A DNA stretch of 64,000 nt from Devosia elaeis (GCF_001650025.1 NZ_LVVY01000130.1:37755-101754); one strand, 5' to 3'; shown: positions 23,863 to 32,695, counted from the stretch's first letter. Notes: generated from the sequence alone by a model not told the origin. Translations and numbers: made by a program.

Positions 23863-23979
23863 GTCATCTCGCGCGAGCGCGCGTCCTCAATGCTGGAGTC
23901 GTCCGCCTGCTTGTGGCACATGGGATCGGGGGCGGACAAGCGCGCCGCCCGCTTATCTGTTGTGCCTCCCGGATTTGTC

Positions 23980-25395
23980 ATGTCCCTGCCCGCCAATGAG
24001 ATCGTTTCCGCCCTTTCCGCCCTTGTCGGGGGCGACAATGTCGTCGGCGATGTCGCCAGGATGGGTGCCTGGCTCAGCGAGCCGCGCAAGCGGTTCCACA
24101 TCGCAGCCGCCGCCGTTGTCACGCCACCCGATGTCGCCGCCGTGCAGGCCGTCATGCGCTGGGCGCACGAAAACAATGTCGGCATCGTGCCCCAAGGCGG
24201 CAATACCGGCCTGGTCGGGGCGCAGGTGCCGCGGCGGGGTGACGAGGTGATCCTCAGCCTTCAAAAGCTCGACCGCATCCGCTCGATCGATGCCGCGGCG
24301 GGCGTCATGGTGGCCGAGGCCGGCACCATTCTCGAAAATGCCCATCGCGCGGTCGAGGCGGAGGGCGCGATGTTTCCGCTCTGGCTCGCCTCGCAGGGTT
24401 CTGCCCGCATTGGCGGCGTCCTCTCCTCCAATGCCGGCGGCGTCAACGTGCTGGCCTATGGCAATGCGCGCGAATTGACCATGGGTGTCGAGGCGGTTTT
24501 GGCCGATGGCAGGCTCTACAACGGCCTCAATGCGCTCAAGAAGGACAATACCGGCTACGATCTCAAGGACCTGCTGGTCGGTGCCGAAGGCACTTTGGGC
24601 ATCATCACCGCCGCCAGTTTGAAACTCTATCCCCTGCCCGAGGATTACGAGACCGCGCTGGTCAATATCGCCTCGCCCGAGGCCGCGTTCGAGCTGTTCG
24701 GGCTCATGCGCGAACGCGCCGGCTCCCGGCTCAATGCTTTCGAGCTCATCCCCTGGATCGGCCTCGACATCCAGCTGCGCCACCAGATGCTCGATGCCGA
24801 CCCCACCGCCAGCGCCTCGCCCTGGTATGCGCTGATCGAATTGACCCGCATGGCCGGCACCGCGCCCGGCTCGCTGCAATCGGCGCTTGAAGCAGCCTTC
24901 GAGGCCACGCTGATTTCCGACGCCACCATGGCGGAATCCTTGGCCGACCGCACCCGCATGTGGGCCTTCCGCGAGCAGATGAGCGAGTGCCAGTCGCGCG
25001 AAGGCGCCTCGATCAAGCACGACGTCTCCGTGCCCATCGCCGCCGTGCCGCGCCTCATCGCCGAGGGCTCCGCCGCCGTCGAAAAACGCGTGCCCGGCAT
25101 CCGCCCCGTGCCCTTCGGCCATATGGGCGACGGCAATATCCACTTCAATTTCAGCCAGCCCGTCGGCGCCGATCCCAAGGCCTTCATGGCCGAATATGAC
25201 GAGGCCGTGCACGAGATCATCTACGATGTCGTCCTCAAGCTCGGCGGTTCCGTCTCCGCCGAACACGGCATCGGCCAGCTCAAGGTGGACCTGCTGAAAC
25301 AGGTGAAGGACCCGGTAGCGCTGGAGATGATGCGCGCGATCAAGAATGCGCTCGATCCCAAGGGGATTCTGAACCCCGGAAAAATGCTGGGCTAG
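23980..25395 (+). CDS. FAD-linked oxidase, GlcD/D-2-hydroxyglutarate dehydrogenase-like
   Basis: A 471-residue flavoprotein of the VAO/PCMH class. The FAD-binding loop is PQGGNTGLVGAQVPRRGDEVIL, then GSARIGGVLSSNAGGVNVL and DNTGYDLKDLLVGAEGTLGI. The C-terminal metal/substrate region has FGHMGDGNIHFNF and SAEHGIGQLK. It oxidises a D-2-hydroxy acid (D-lactate, glycolate or D-2-hydroxyglutarate) and passes electrons on; the substrate is unresolved. The ATG at 23980 starts MSLPANEIVSALSAL; upstream in-frame codons overlap the phosphatase antisense and were rejected. Confidence 0.92.
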   Translation: MSLPANEIVSALSALVGGDNVVGDVARMGAWLSEPRKRFHIAAAAVVTPPDVAAVQAVMRWAHENNVGIVPQGGNTGLVGAQVPRRGDEVILSLQKLDRIRSIDAAAGVMVAEAGTILENAHRAVEAEGAMFPLWLASQGSARIGGVLSSNAGGVNVLAYGNARELTMGVEAVLADGRLYNGLNALKKDNTGYDLKDLLVGAEGTLGIITAASLKLYPLPEDYETALVNIASPEAAFELFGLMRERAGSRLNAFELIPWIGLDIQLRHQMLDADPTASASPWYALIELTRMAGTAPGSLQSALEAAFEATLISDATMAESLADRTRMWAFREQMSECQSREGASIKHDVSVPIAAVPRLIAEGSAAVEKRVPGIRPVPFGHMGDGNIHFNFSQPVGADPKAFMAEYDEAVHEIIYDVVLKLGGSVSAEHGIGQLKVDLLKQVKDPVALEMMRAIKNALDPKGILNPGKMLG

Positions 25396-25481
25396 GCCCG
25401 AAGCCATCCCTCACTGGATGTCACCCGGTCACCCCGATGTGCCTTCTTGCACGGCGCGCGGCATCGTCCCATCTCTCCCCC

Positions 25482-26042
25482 ATGCTGCTCAAAGACATTC
25501 AATTCCTCGACGACGCCACCCGTCCGGCCATTCCCGAACTGCCCGCCCTCACTGCGGCGCAGAAGGCGCCCGGCGAGCACCTCAAGATGATCCACGACCA
25601 CCTGCGCGACAACATGGTCGTGCTGGGGCGGCTCATCGAGCGCGCCGCCGAGGGCAAGGCCAGCGTCGACGATATCAAGGCCGAGACCGCCGATCTGGTC
25701 ATGGTCTCGAACTATCGCCGCTTCGGCACCTTGTGCGGGCAATATTGCCAGTTCGTGCATGGCCATCATTCCATCGAGGACCAGGCGATTTTCCCCTCGA
25801 TCGCCGCACAGGGCCCCGCCTTCAAGGCCATTGCCGACCGCCTCCAGGCGGAACACGTGGTCGTGCATCACCTGCTCGAAAAGTTGATCGATGCCCTGAT
25901 CGCCCTCGCCGACGCGCCGGGCCGGGAGCATTTCGAGGATGCGGTGGAAGTCTTCCGCGCGCTGGAAAAGGTCCTGCTCAGCCATCTCGGCTATGAGGAA
26001 GAGGCCATCGGCGACGCGCTGGGCTATTTCGAGATCATCTAG
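25482..26042 (+). CDS. Hemerythrin domain protein
   Basis: A 186-residue four-helix bundle with di-iron ligands typical of hemerythrin: HLKMIHDHL, HGHHSIEDQAIFP, EHVVVHHLLEKL and SHLGYEEEAI. Bacterial versions bind oxygen or sense oxygen/NO, or store iron. The ATG at 25482 was selected since upstream codons lack hemerythrin-like text. Its stop is one base from that of the SRAP gene, which converges. Confidence 0.85.
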   Translation: MLLKDIQFLDDATRPAIPELPALTAAQKAPGEHLKMIHDHLRDNMVVLGRLIERAAEGKASVDDIKAETADLVMVSNYRRFGTLCGQYCQFVHGHHSIEDQAIFPSIAAQGPAFKAIADRLQAEHVVVHHLLEKLIDALIALADAPGREHFEDAVEVFRALEKVLLSHLGYEEEAIGDALGYFEII

Positions 26043-26043
26043 C

Positions 26044-26775
26044 TCAGAACAGGTCCATCTGCCGGCCGGTTGCGGCCTGCTTCACCGCAGGCTGCGGCTT
26101 TTCCTCGGCCACCGGCTCGATCAGGCCCGGATCATCGTCGCGCGCCGAATTGACCCGCGTGGAGACCGGGTGGAATTGCAGCACTCCATCCTCGAGCGGC
26201 AACGCCATCTGCGCCGCGTCCCGCGCTCGCACCTCGCGGACATTGAGCCAGGCATCCTGGCTTTCCGCGTCGAGCAGGATGGCCGGCATGCGGTGATGGA
26301 TCACCGACAATTGCGCATTGGTCGGCACGGTGATGGTCGCCACGCTGTCGATTTCCTCACCCTCTGGCCCGCTCCAGGTCGCCCAGAGCCCGGCCAGGGC
26401 CAGCGGCTGACCGTCCGCGCGGGTGATGTAATAGGGGCGCTTCTGCTTGTCCGGCCCGGTATGCCATTCGTAATAGCCGCTGGCCGGCACGATGCAGCGC
26501 CCATGTTTCAGCGGATCGCGAAAGGCGGGCTTGTCGGCCATGCTCTCGGCCCTGGCATTGACCAGGAGCGGAAACTCCCGCGGGTCCTTGACCCAGCCCG
26601 GCACCAGGCCCCAGCGGGCGAAATGCGCCTCGCGCCGCCCCTCTGCCTCCCAGATGGCGACGATGGGCTGGGTCGGCGCGATATTGTAGCGCGGCACCAT
26701 TTCGACGCTGTTGAGCAGCTGGAACAGCGCCTGCATCATTTCGGGCGGCAATGTCGACGCATAGCGTCCGCACAT
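26044..26775 (-). CDS. SRAP (YedK/HMCES) abasic-site protein
   Basis: The 243-residue protein begins MCGRYAS, placing the catalytic Cys at position 2 after Met removal. Other marks are RYNIAPTQPIVAIW, RWGLVPGWVKD, NARAESMADKPAFRD and GYYEWHTGPDKQKRPYYI. SRAP proteins form a thiazolidine crosslink with abasic sites in single-stranded DNA at stalled forks. It is convergent with the hemerythrin gene. Confidence 0.95.
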   Translation of the reverse strand: MCGRYASTLPPEMMQALFQLLNSVEMVPRYNIAPTQPIVAIWEAEGRREAHFARWGLVPGWVKDPREFPLLVNARAESMADKPAFRDPLKHGRCIVPASGYYEWHTGPDKQKRPYYITRADGQPLALAGLWATWSGPEGEEIDSVATITVPTNAQLSVIHHRMPAILLDAESQDAWLNVREVRARDAAQMALPLEDGVLQFHPVSTRVNSARDDDPGLIEPVAEEKPQPAVKQAATGRQMDLF

Positions 26776-26841
26776 GATGTGTCTCCTTTACCCTGAGAGA
26801 GGTAGTCTCTTGGCAGACGAATCGCAAACCGCCACAAGGCC

Positions 26842-27243
26842 ATGACAGATCAACCCAACGCCGCCAGTGTCGGCATCGTGCGCGACGGCAGGATCCTGCT
26901 GATCAAGCGCGCCTTCGCACCCTACCAGAATCTCTGGACCTTTCCCGGCGGCCGCATGGACCCCGGCGAGACCATCGAGCAATGCGCCATCCGCGAGGTG
27001 CAGGAGGAGCTGGGCATCGTCATCCGCAATCCCCGCCACGCCATCACCCAGGAGCTGGGCCGCCATGGCGCCTATCGCCTGGCGGTCTTCACCACCACCG
27101 ATTTTTCCGGCGCCATCACCCCCTCGGACGAGATTTCGGACCACAAATGGGCCGATCCCGGCATGCTCCCGGCCCTGCGCACCACGTCCAGGCTCGATGA
27201 CGTGATCAGGGAATGCTTCAAGGTTCTGGGGCTGAGCTGGTAG
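26842..27243 (+). CDS. NUDIX hydrolase
   Basis: A 133-residue Nudix protein with a complete box, GGRMDPGETIEQCAIREVQEEL (Gx5Ex7REUxEExGU; the core is at about residues 36-58). The N-terminus (NAASVGIVRDGRILLIKRA) resembles ADP-ribose/nucleotide-sugar pyrophosphatases. The ATG at 26842 is 67 bases beyond the SRAP start, so the two are divergent. Substrate unknown. Confidence 0.92.
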   Translation: MTDQPNAASVGIVRDGRILLIKRAFAPYQNLWTFPGGRMDPGETIEQCAIREVQEELGIVIRNPRHAITQELGRHGAYRLAVFTTTDFSGAITPSDEISDHKWADPGMLPALRTTSRLDDVIRECFKVLGLSW

Positions 27244-27295
27244 AAGGGCGGGATGATGCAGCTTCCGTCCCGCGATCGCGCCCCTGGCCCCACCC

Positions 27296-27385
27296 CACCC
27301 TCATTCCCTCCCCCTCAAGGGGAGGGAGGCGCAAGCCCGGTTCCATCGTCTCCCTCCCCCTTGTGGGGAGGGGACAGGGGTGGGG
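27296..27385. repeat. Extragenic repeat, family C (CTCCCC / GGGGAG palindromes)
   Basis: Two CCCCTCAAGGGGAGGG-like units in inverted orientation (CTCCCCCTTGTGGGGAGGGG). The same family recurs at 29922-30118, 32567-32695, 45543-45648 and 52384-52520. Here an in-frame reading of the next gene runs through the repeat, but the repeat is unlikely to be coding. Confidence 0.75.
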
Positions 27386-27411
27386 GTACCGGCGCCCGCT
27401 GGCTTTGCAGC

Positions 27412-27753
27412 ATGCTCCTCCTTCTCACCCTCACCGGCCCCGTTCTCGCCATCGATCCGCCCTATCAGCGCCAGATGGAGCGGCTGGCCGAGATCATGGG
27501 CAGCCTTTACTTCCTCCAGCCGCTCTGCGCTTCCGGCAATGAGGACTGGCGGGCGGAAATGGCCGAACTGATCGCGCTGGACGAGCCCGACGAAGACCGC
27601 CGCCAGCGCCTGGCCGGCGCCTTCAATGGCGGCTACACCGCCTTTTCGCGCTTCCACAAGCAATGCACCCCGGCCTCGCGCGAGGCGCTGACGCGGCTCC
27701 TGCAGGAAGCCCAGCGCCTGGCCCGCGAAATCCGTACGCGGTTTGCCGAATAG
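27412..27753 (+). CDS. TIGR02301 family secreted protein
   Basis: A 113-residue protein with a short signal peptide (MLLLLTLTGPVLA, cleavage likely before IDPPYQ) and the TIGR02301 body RQMERLAEIMGSLYFLQPL, ELIALDEPDEDRRQRLAGAFN, FHKQCTPASREAL. The family is found in Hyphomicrobiales and has no known function. The start at 27412 is chosen because upstream in-frame codons come from an extragenic repeat. Confidence 0.82.
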   Translation: MLLLLTLTGPVLAIDPPYQRQMERLAEIMGSLYFLQPLCASGNEDWRAEMAELIALDEPDEDRRQRLAGAFNGGYTAFSRFHKQCTPASREALTRLLQEAQRLAREIRTRFAE

Positions 27754-27846
27754 AGTGTTAACGCCTTGGTAGAATTGCCTACCCCGCATTAACCTTTGCA
27801 TTACTTCCGCCGCGCCGCGGCGGGCCATGCGTGTTATGCCGCCATA

Positions 27847-28125
27847 ATGAGCACCACGAAGTCCATTTTTGCGCCCGTCTCGGGGCTGGGTCCTTTCGAC
27901 CATGGCCAGGCCGAACGCCAATTGGCGCTGGAATATCTGGCCGAGGCCTGGAACGGTGCCGAGGAAGACGGCATCGAAAGCGCCGCGCTGGCCCATGCCT
28001 CGCTCTTTGCCGCGCTCGCCACCTTCGTGCGCCTGCATGGTGACGAGGCCACCGCCGAGCTCATCGCCCAATTGCCGGACCGCATCCGCAACGGCGAATA
28101 TAATCTCGAGCGCATCCTGCAATAG
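27847..28125 (+). CDS. Hypothetical protein
   Basis: A 92-residue protein starting MSTTKSIFAPVSGLGPFD, mostly helical (QAERQLALEYLAEAWNGAEEDG, ASLFAALATFVRLHGDEATAELIAQL). No membrane segment. It sits between two secreted-protein genes but on its own 59 bases upstream of the next. No family was recognised. Confidence 0.65.
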   Translation: MSTTKSIFAPVSGLGPFDHGQAERQLALEYLAEAWNGAEEDGIESAALAHASLFAALATFVRLHGDEATAELIAQLPDRIRNGEYNLERILQ

Positions 28126-28183
28126 CGGCGCCTTACGCGCGACACGGAATGATCCTAACCTTCCCCAAAAGGGAGATTCGATC

Positions 28184-28735
28184 ATGCGCCTCGCCATAGC
28201 CCTCGCCGCCGCTTTCGCCCTTGCCCTGCCGGTCTCCGCCCAGGAGGCGGAGTCAGACTATGTCTGGCCGGAGCCCGAAATCAGCAGCGACATTTCCGCC
28301 CTGCCCCCGCCGGTGCGGGAGAAGCGGCAGCAGCTGATCGACGCCGCCCGCACCGGCGATATCGAGGCCTTGCAGGCGATCATCGACGCGCAGGACCTTC
28401 CACCCCGGGTCAGCTTCGGCGATCCCGACGATGCGCTGGCCTATCTCAAGGACGTGTCCGAGGACGATGACGGCCGCCAGATCCTGGGCCTTCTGGTCGA
28501 CCTCCTCGACCAGCCCTATGCCTTCTATCCCGATAGCGGCGGCGAAACCTATTACATCTGGCCCTACCTGGCCGAGATAAACCCCGAAACCCTGACGCCC
28601 GCCCAACAGGTCGACGCCTATCGACTGCTCGACAAGGCGCAGATCGACGAGCTCGCCCGTATGGGCGCCTGGTATTTCTGGCGCACCTTCATCAGCGAAA
28701 GCGGCGAATGGTCCGCCTTCGTGGCCGGCGATTGA
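28184..28735 (+). CDS. Secreted hypothetical protein
   Basis: A 183-residue protein with a clear signal peptide (MRLAIALAAAFALALPVSAQ, cleavage before EAESD). The body is acidic and has EKRQQLIDAARTGDIEALQAI, ankyrin-like in feel, and YPDSGGETYYIWPYLAEINP. GGGAG stands 8 bases before the ATG. Function unknown; related secreted proteins of Hyphomicrobiales are annotated only as hypothetical. Confidence 0.8.
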   Translation: MRLAIALAAAFALALPVSAQEAESDYVWPEPEISSDISALPPPVREKRQQLIDAARTGDIEALQAIIDAQDLPPRVSFGDPDDALAYLKDVSEDDDGRQILGLLVDLLDQPYAFYPDSGGETYYIWPYLAEINPETLTPAQQVDAYRLLDKAQIDELARMGAWYFWRTFISESGEWSAFVAGD

Positions 28736-28746
28736 GGGCTTTGGCG

Positions 28747-29170
28747 ATGGAAAGGCCGATTGCCGGCGTCATGGCGATTGTCCGCAAGCATGGGCAATTC
28801 CTGCTGGTGCGCCGCTCTAAAGCCCCCGATGCCGGCCGCTGGAGTTTTCCGGCCGGGAAAATCGAACGCGGCGAAACCTGGGCGAGGCCGCGCTTCGCGA
28901 ATTGTCCGAGGAAACCGGGATAGTGGCGCGTTTCGGCAAGGTGCTCACCGCGGTGGATGCCATCGAATATGACGCCGGCGGAGATCTCCGGTTCCACTTC
29001 GTCATCGTCGCCGCCCGCTGCGACTGGCAGGCGGGCGACCCGCAGCCCGGCGACGACGCCCTCGAAGCGCGATGGTTCACCCCCGGGCAAATCCGCGATC
29101 TGGATTTGCCACCGGCTTCGACATCGCCGCCATCCTGAACCTGGCACTAGACCAGCACGTCCCCGCCTGA
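28747..29170 (+). pseudogene. NUDIX hydrolase broken by two frameshifts
   Basis: The start (MERPIAGVMAIVRKHGQFLL, WSFPAGKIERGET) is a normal Nudix N-terminus, but after GGCGAAACC near 28880 the frame is off by one. Restoring one base gives GETLGEAALRELSEETGIVA, a complete Nudix box, in the frame of 28881-29105. A second shift near 29105 is needed to reach TGFDIAAILNLALDQ and the TGA at 29170. Each step equals one missing base. It starts 11 bases beyond the preceding gene. Either a decaying gene or two sequencing errors. Confidence 0.75.
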
Positions 29171-29335
29171 CGCAGCTCTTTCTCCCTTCTCCCCTTGCGG
29201 GAGAAGGTGCCCGAAGGGGCGGATGAGGGGTTTGCCGTCGCAAGCACCGCGCAGGCGGCGAGACCCCTCACCCGTCTCGCACTGCGCGCGATCCACCCTC
29301 TCCCGCAAGGGGAGAGGGAAAGCCGGCGCCCGCAT
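29171..29335. repeat. Extragenic repeats of CTTCTCCCC/GGGAGAAGG type
   Basis: The unit CTTCTCCCCTTGCGGGAGAA (29184-29203) is followed at 29262-29320 by an inverted, diverged form (CCTCTCCCGCAAGGGGAGAG). It belongs to the same broad class as family C. No protein coding was seen in this stretch. Confidence 0.6.
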
Positions 29336-29351
29336 TCAACCCACAGAACCA

Positions 29352-29579
29352 CTACCACCGTCTGCCATTGCTCCACCAATCATGCCGGGGCGGCAAAGGC
29401 GGCAGGCCGACATCCTGGCGCAGGTCGTCGGGACAGAATTGGCGCGGTCGGGCATAGCGCCGGAGCTGCCGCCGCAGCCGGCGGCCCCATATGGCCACGC
29501 CCAGGCGCAGGCCCCGAAACAGCCTGTTGCGGCCCGTGGACGTGGACGGGGATGACGATAGCGATGAAAATTGAGACAT
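29352..29579 (-). CDS. Possible small Arg-rich DUF1127-like protein
   Basis: A 75-residue basic protein, MSQFSSLSSSPSTSTGRNRL, followed by IWGRRLRRQLRRYARPR and DDLRQDVGLPP. The Arg-rich helix plus an L-x-D-[IV]-G-L-like end is how DUF1127 proteins look; one such family member (CcaF1-type) binds RNA in alphaproteobacteria. It is the only believable gene in the 1.1 kb between 29,171 and 30,279. Moderate confidence, because high-GC antisense frames can mimic Arg-rich proteins. Confidence 0.4.
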   Translation of the reverse strand: MSQFSSLSSSPSTSTGRNRLFRGLRLGVAIWGRRLRRQLRRYARPRQFCPDDLRQDVGLPPLPPRHDWWSNGRRW

Positions 29580-30279
29580 GGCTTCGCGAGCGCTGTCCGC
29601 GCCCGCCTCCTTTTTGGGGTTAGGGCACGGAAAACAAGCACTCGGTCTCAGGCCATTGCCGGCGACCGACGCGAAGAACAGCTTATCAATATGGCGGGAG
29701 CGGCCAGTGCCGCCGGATTTAACCTATCGTCGCATGATCTCTGTTGCTTTCTCACAATGACGCCGGCCGAAACGGCCGCGCCCGGGAAAGATGGCGGGCG
29801 TCGTGCGTCCGGTCAAGTCGCGAGACTATCGCGCCTGCCCCAGACACCGTTTGCCGTCGGGTCCGACCCGAGGGCTATCGCATATGGACAAATGTCTCGT
29901 GCGTGCCGGCACCCCCTCCCATCCTCCCCCGTGAAGGGGAGGTGCCGCATCCAGTATGAGGCAGCATTTGTGTCTCACACACCGGCCCGGCACCCTCCCC
30001 CTTGCGGGGAGGGATGGGGAGGGGGATGGCCCCCTCGATCCTGTCGGCCAGTGCTTGTTCCGAGTGCTTCAGCGCGCGCTACGAGCTCGGTTCGTTGCGC
30101 CCCTCCCCCTTGAGGAGGAGTTTCACTGCGGGCGCACCAGTCCGTGACTTTTCACGATGTCATCCCCGCGAAAGCGGGGACCTCCGTTACCGATACAGGG
30201 ATCGCAAACAAAGGTTCCCGCTGCGGGAATGACTCCGTGGGTAAGGAAGCGTCCAGGAATGAGGGACGCCCGCCCTCCC
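29580..30279. other. 700-base region without a recognisable gene
   Basis: It contains family C repeats (29922-30010 and 30102-30120) and one family D hairpin (TCATCCCCGCGAAAGCGGGG at 30161-30180). Frames across it have unnatural composition and no start sites with ribosome signals. Nothing else was seen. Confidence 0.5.
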
Positions 30280-31602
30280 CTATATCAGCGCCTCCAGGAA
30301 CCGCATCGGCTGGCCCTTGCTGGGCGTCACGAGTTCGCCCTGCCACATCACCTTGTGCCCGCGCACCACGGTGCCCACCGGCCATCCGGTGACGCTCACC
30401 CCGTCATAGGGGGTCCAGCCGGCGCGGCTCCTGATCCAGTCATTCTTGATGGTTTCGCGGCGCTTCATGTCCACGATTGTCAGGTCCGCGTCATAGCCCA
30501 CCGCGATGCGGCCCTTGTTGGCGATGCCGAACAGCCGGTTGGGGCCGTGGCTGGTCATGTCGACGAAGCGCTGCAGGCTCAGCCGCCCGGCATTGACGTG
30601 GTCCAGCATGGTCGGCACCAGCGTCTGCACCCCGGTCATGCCGGAATGACTTTCGGGATAGGGATGGTCCTTTTCCGCCCGCGTATGGGGGGCATGGTCC
30701 GAGCCCAATATATCGGCCACGCCATTGGCGACACCCTTCCAGATGCCCTCGCGATGCGCCTTGTCGCGCACCGGCGGGTTCATCTGCGCATAAGTGCCCA
30801 GCCGGGTATAGGCCGTTTCGTCCAGCGTCAGGTGATGCGGCGTCACTTCCACGCTCGCCACATCCTTGTGGTCGGCCAGATAGACGATCTCTTCCTTGGT
30901 GGAAATATGCAGCACATGGATGCGCTTGCCGGTCTTGCGGGCGAGGTTGACCAGCCGCGTGGTGCAGCGCATCGCCACGTCCGGCGAGCGCCAGACCGGG
31001 TGGCTCGACGGATCGCCCGGCACGCGCAGGTGCTTGCGCTCCTCCAGCATATATTCGTCTTCCGAATGGAAGGCGGCGCGGCGCGAAATGGCGCGCAGAA
31101 TGGCCTCCACCCCCGCATCGTCCTGCACCAGCAGCGAGCCGGTGGACGAGCCCATGAACACCTTGATGCCGGCGCAGCCCGGCAGCTTTTCCAGCATGGC
31201 CAGTTCGCCGACATTGTCATGCGTACCGCCGATATAGAAGGCGAAGTCGCAATGCATGCGATTGGTGCCGGCGGCGATCTTGGCCTCGAAGGTTTCGCGG
31301 CTCGTCGTCAGCGGATTGGTATTGGGCATTTCGAACACACCCGTCACCCCGCCCATGACGGCCCCGAGCGAGCCGGTCTCCAGGTCCTCCTTATGCGTCA
31401 GTCCGGGCTCGCGGAAATGCACCTGCGTATCGATGACGCCGGGCAGGATATGCAGCCCCTTGCAATCGACGATCTCCGCCGCGCTGCCGTCGACACTGCC
31501 GAGCGCGGCGATGCGGCCATGCTTCACCGCAATATCGGCCAGCCCCTCGCCGTCCTGGTTGACCACATGGGCGTTCTTGAAAATGGTGTCGTACTGCGCC
31601 AT
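30280..31602 (-). CDS. pyrC: Dihydroorotase
   Basis: A 440-residue amidohydrolase for the third step of pyrimidine synthesis. Motifs: VIDTQVHFREPGLTHKEDLETG, GIKVFMGSSTG (Lys to be carbamylated), HSEDEYML, HVLHISTKEEI and DILGSDHAPHT. The first metal motif is TQVHF rather than the usual H-x-H; the same Gln is known in some bacterial dihydroorotase groups. The ATG at 31602 begins MAQYDTIFKNAHVVNQDGEG. The gene stands alone with repeats either side. Confidence in activity is a little reduced by the missing His. Confidence 0.85.
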   Translation of the reverse strand: MAQYDTIFKNAHVVNQDGEGLADIAVKHGRIAALGSVDGSAAEIVDCKGLHILPGVIDTQVHFREPGLTHKEDLETGSLGAVMGGVTGVFEMPNTNPLTTSRETFEAKIAAGTNRMHCDFAFYIGGTHDNVGELAMLEKLPGCAGIKVFMGSSTGSLLVQDDAGVEAILRAISRRAAFHSEDEYMLEERKHLRVPGDPSSHPVWRSPDVAMRCTTRLVNLARKTGKRIHVLHISTKEEIVYLADHKDVASVEVTPHHLTLDETAYTRLGTYAQMNPPVRDKAHREGIWKGVANGVADILGSDHAPHTRAEKDHPYPESHSGMTGVQTLVPTMLDHVNAGRLSLQRFVDMTSHGPNRLFGIANKGRIAVGYDADLTIVDMKRRETIKNDWIRSRAGWTPYDGVSVTGWPVGTVVRGHKVMWQGELVTPSKGQPMRFLEALI

Positions 31603-31677
31603 GTCTGCGGTCCCGGTCTGGTTGGATTGCGCATGGTTCTAGAAGCTCGCGGGCTTGCCTGTCCATCCCGTCGCCGG

Positions 31678-31703
31678 GTCATTCCCGCGAAAGCGGGAAC
31701 CTC
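31678..31703. repeat. Extragenic hairpin, family D
   Basis: TCATTCCCGCGAAAGCGGGA followed by ACCTCT, nearly identical to that at 30161-30186. Stem of about eight GC pairs around GAAA. It lies between the divergent dihydroorotase and ygfZ genes. Confidence 0.65.
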
Positions 31704-31718
31704 TGTCTGGAGTGTCCG

Positions 31719-32540
31719 ATGACTATCCACCTGCGCGCCGACCGCGTCCTGTTCCGTTTTTCCGGCCCCGATGCCCATAAGCTCCTCAACGACGTGGTCA
31801 CCGGCCATGTGCCGGATAGCGAGGCGGCCGATGCGGCGGCCTGGGCACTGCTATCGCCGCAGGGCAAGATTCTCGCCGAGGGCCTGGCCGGCTGGATGGG
31901 CGACGCCCTCTGGCTCGACGCGCATGAAAGCGTCGCCGACGATTTCTTCAAGCGCATGCGCATGTACAGGCTCCGCGCCAAGGCCGAGATCGAGGATCTG
32001 CGCGACAGCCATCGCCTCGGCTTTTCCCTGGAGCAGGTCCCCGGCGCCCAGCGCGACCGGCGCGGCCCGGCGCAATTGGGCTGGCGCGTGATCGCGCCTG
32101 TGGCCGAGACCGGCGGCTGGTCCGATGACCGGGTCTATCACGCCGCCCGCATCGCCGCCGGCATCCTGCATCAGGGTAACGATTTCCCCGCCAACGACGC
32201 CTTCGCCCACGATATCGGCCTCGACATCCTGGATGGCATTGATTTCGTCAAAGGCTGCTATGTCGGCCAGGAAGTCGTTTCCCGCATGAAGCATCGCGGC
32301 ACCGCCCGCCGCCGCCCCGTCATCGTCTCCGGCATCGCCGCCCCCGCCGGCAGCGCCCTCGCCACCGGCAGCCGCGAGGCCGGTAATGTCGGCCAGGTCG
32401 TGGACGGAAAAGCCGTAGCCATCCTCCGCCTGGACCGCATCACCGATCCCGAGGCGGTGACGGTCGATGGCAAGCCGGTGGCGCTCTCATTGCCGGATTG
32501 GGCGACGTACACATTTAGCGAGGTCGGTGGGGAGGAATAG
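31719..32540 (+). CDS. ygfZ: Folate-binding Fe-S assembly protein YgfZ (GcvT-like)
   Basis: A 273-residue protein with the family signature KGCYVGQEVVSRMKHRG (residues about 178-194; the conserved Cys of K-G-C-[FY]-x-G-Q-E). YgfZ/Iba57 proteins use tetrahydrofolate in maintenance of certain Fe-S enzymes. The N-terminus FRFSGPDAHKLLNDVVTGHV is also typical. It is divergent from pyrC. Confidence 0.93.
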   Translation: MTIHLRADRVLFRFSGPDAHKLLNDVVTGHVPDSEAADAAAWALLSPQGKILAEGLAGWMGDALWLDAHESVADDFFKRMRMYRLRAKAEIEDLRDSHRLGFSLEQVPGAQRDRRGPAQLGWRVIAPVAETGGWSDDRVYHAARIAAGILHQGNDFPANDAFAHDIGLDILDGIDFVKGCYVGQEVVSRMKHRGTARRRPVIVSGIAAPAGSALATGSREAGNVGQVVDGKAVAILRLDRITDPEAVTVDGKPVALSLPDWATYTFSEVGGEE

Positions 32541-32566
32541 CCCGAGGCAGGGCAACCACCGGCGTT

Positions 32567-32695
32567 TCACCTCCCCCTTGAGGGGGGAGGTAGCGCAGCT
32601 TGGCCGCTAGGCCTAGCGAAGCTCGGAGGGGGTGCGGGCGCCTCGATGCCTGAACGTACCCCCCCACCCCTGCCCTCCCCGCGAGGGGGAGGGTG
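32567..32695. repeat. Extragenic repeats, family C
   Basis: CACCTCCCCCTTGAGGGGGG and, in inverted order, CCTCCCCGCGAGGGGGAGGG. Located between ygfZ and the HD-domain gene; an in-frame extension of the latter would run through it but was rejected. Confidence 0.7.

Noticed and set aside
29195..30279. Several open frames in the 29.2-30.3 kb gap on both strands
   Set aside because: They read through extragenic repeats, are rich in Arg/Pro/Ser in all frames and lack ribosome sites. Only the 29352-29579 minus frame was retained, with low confidence.
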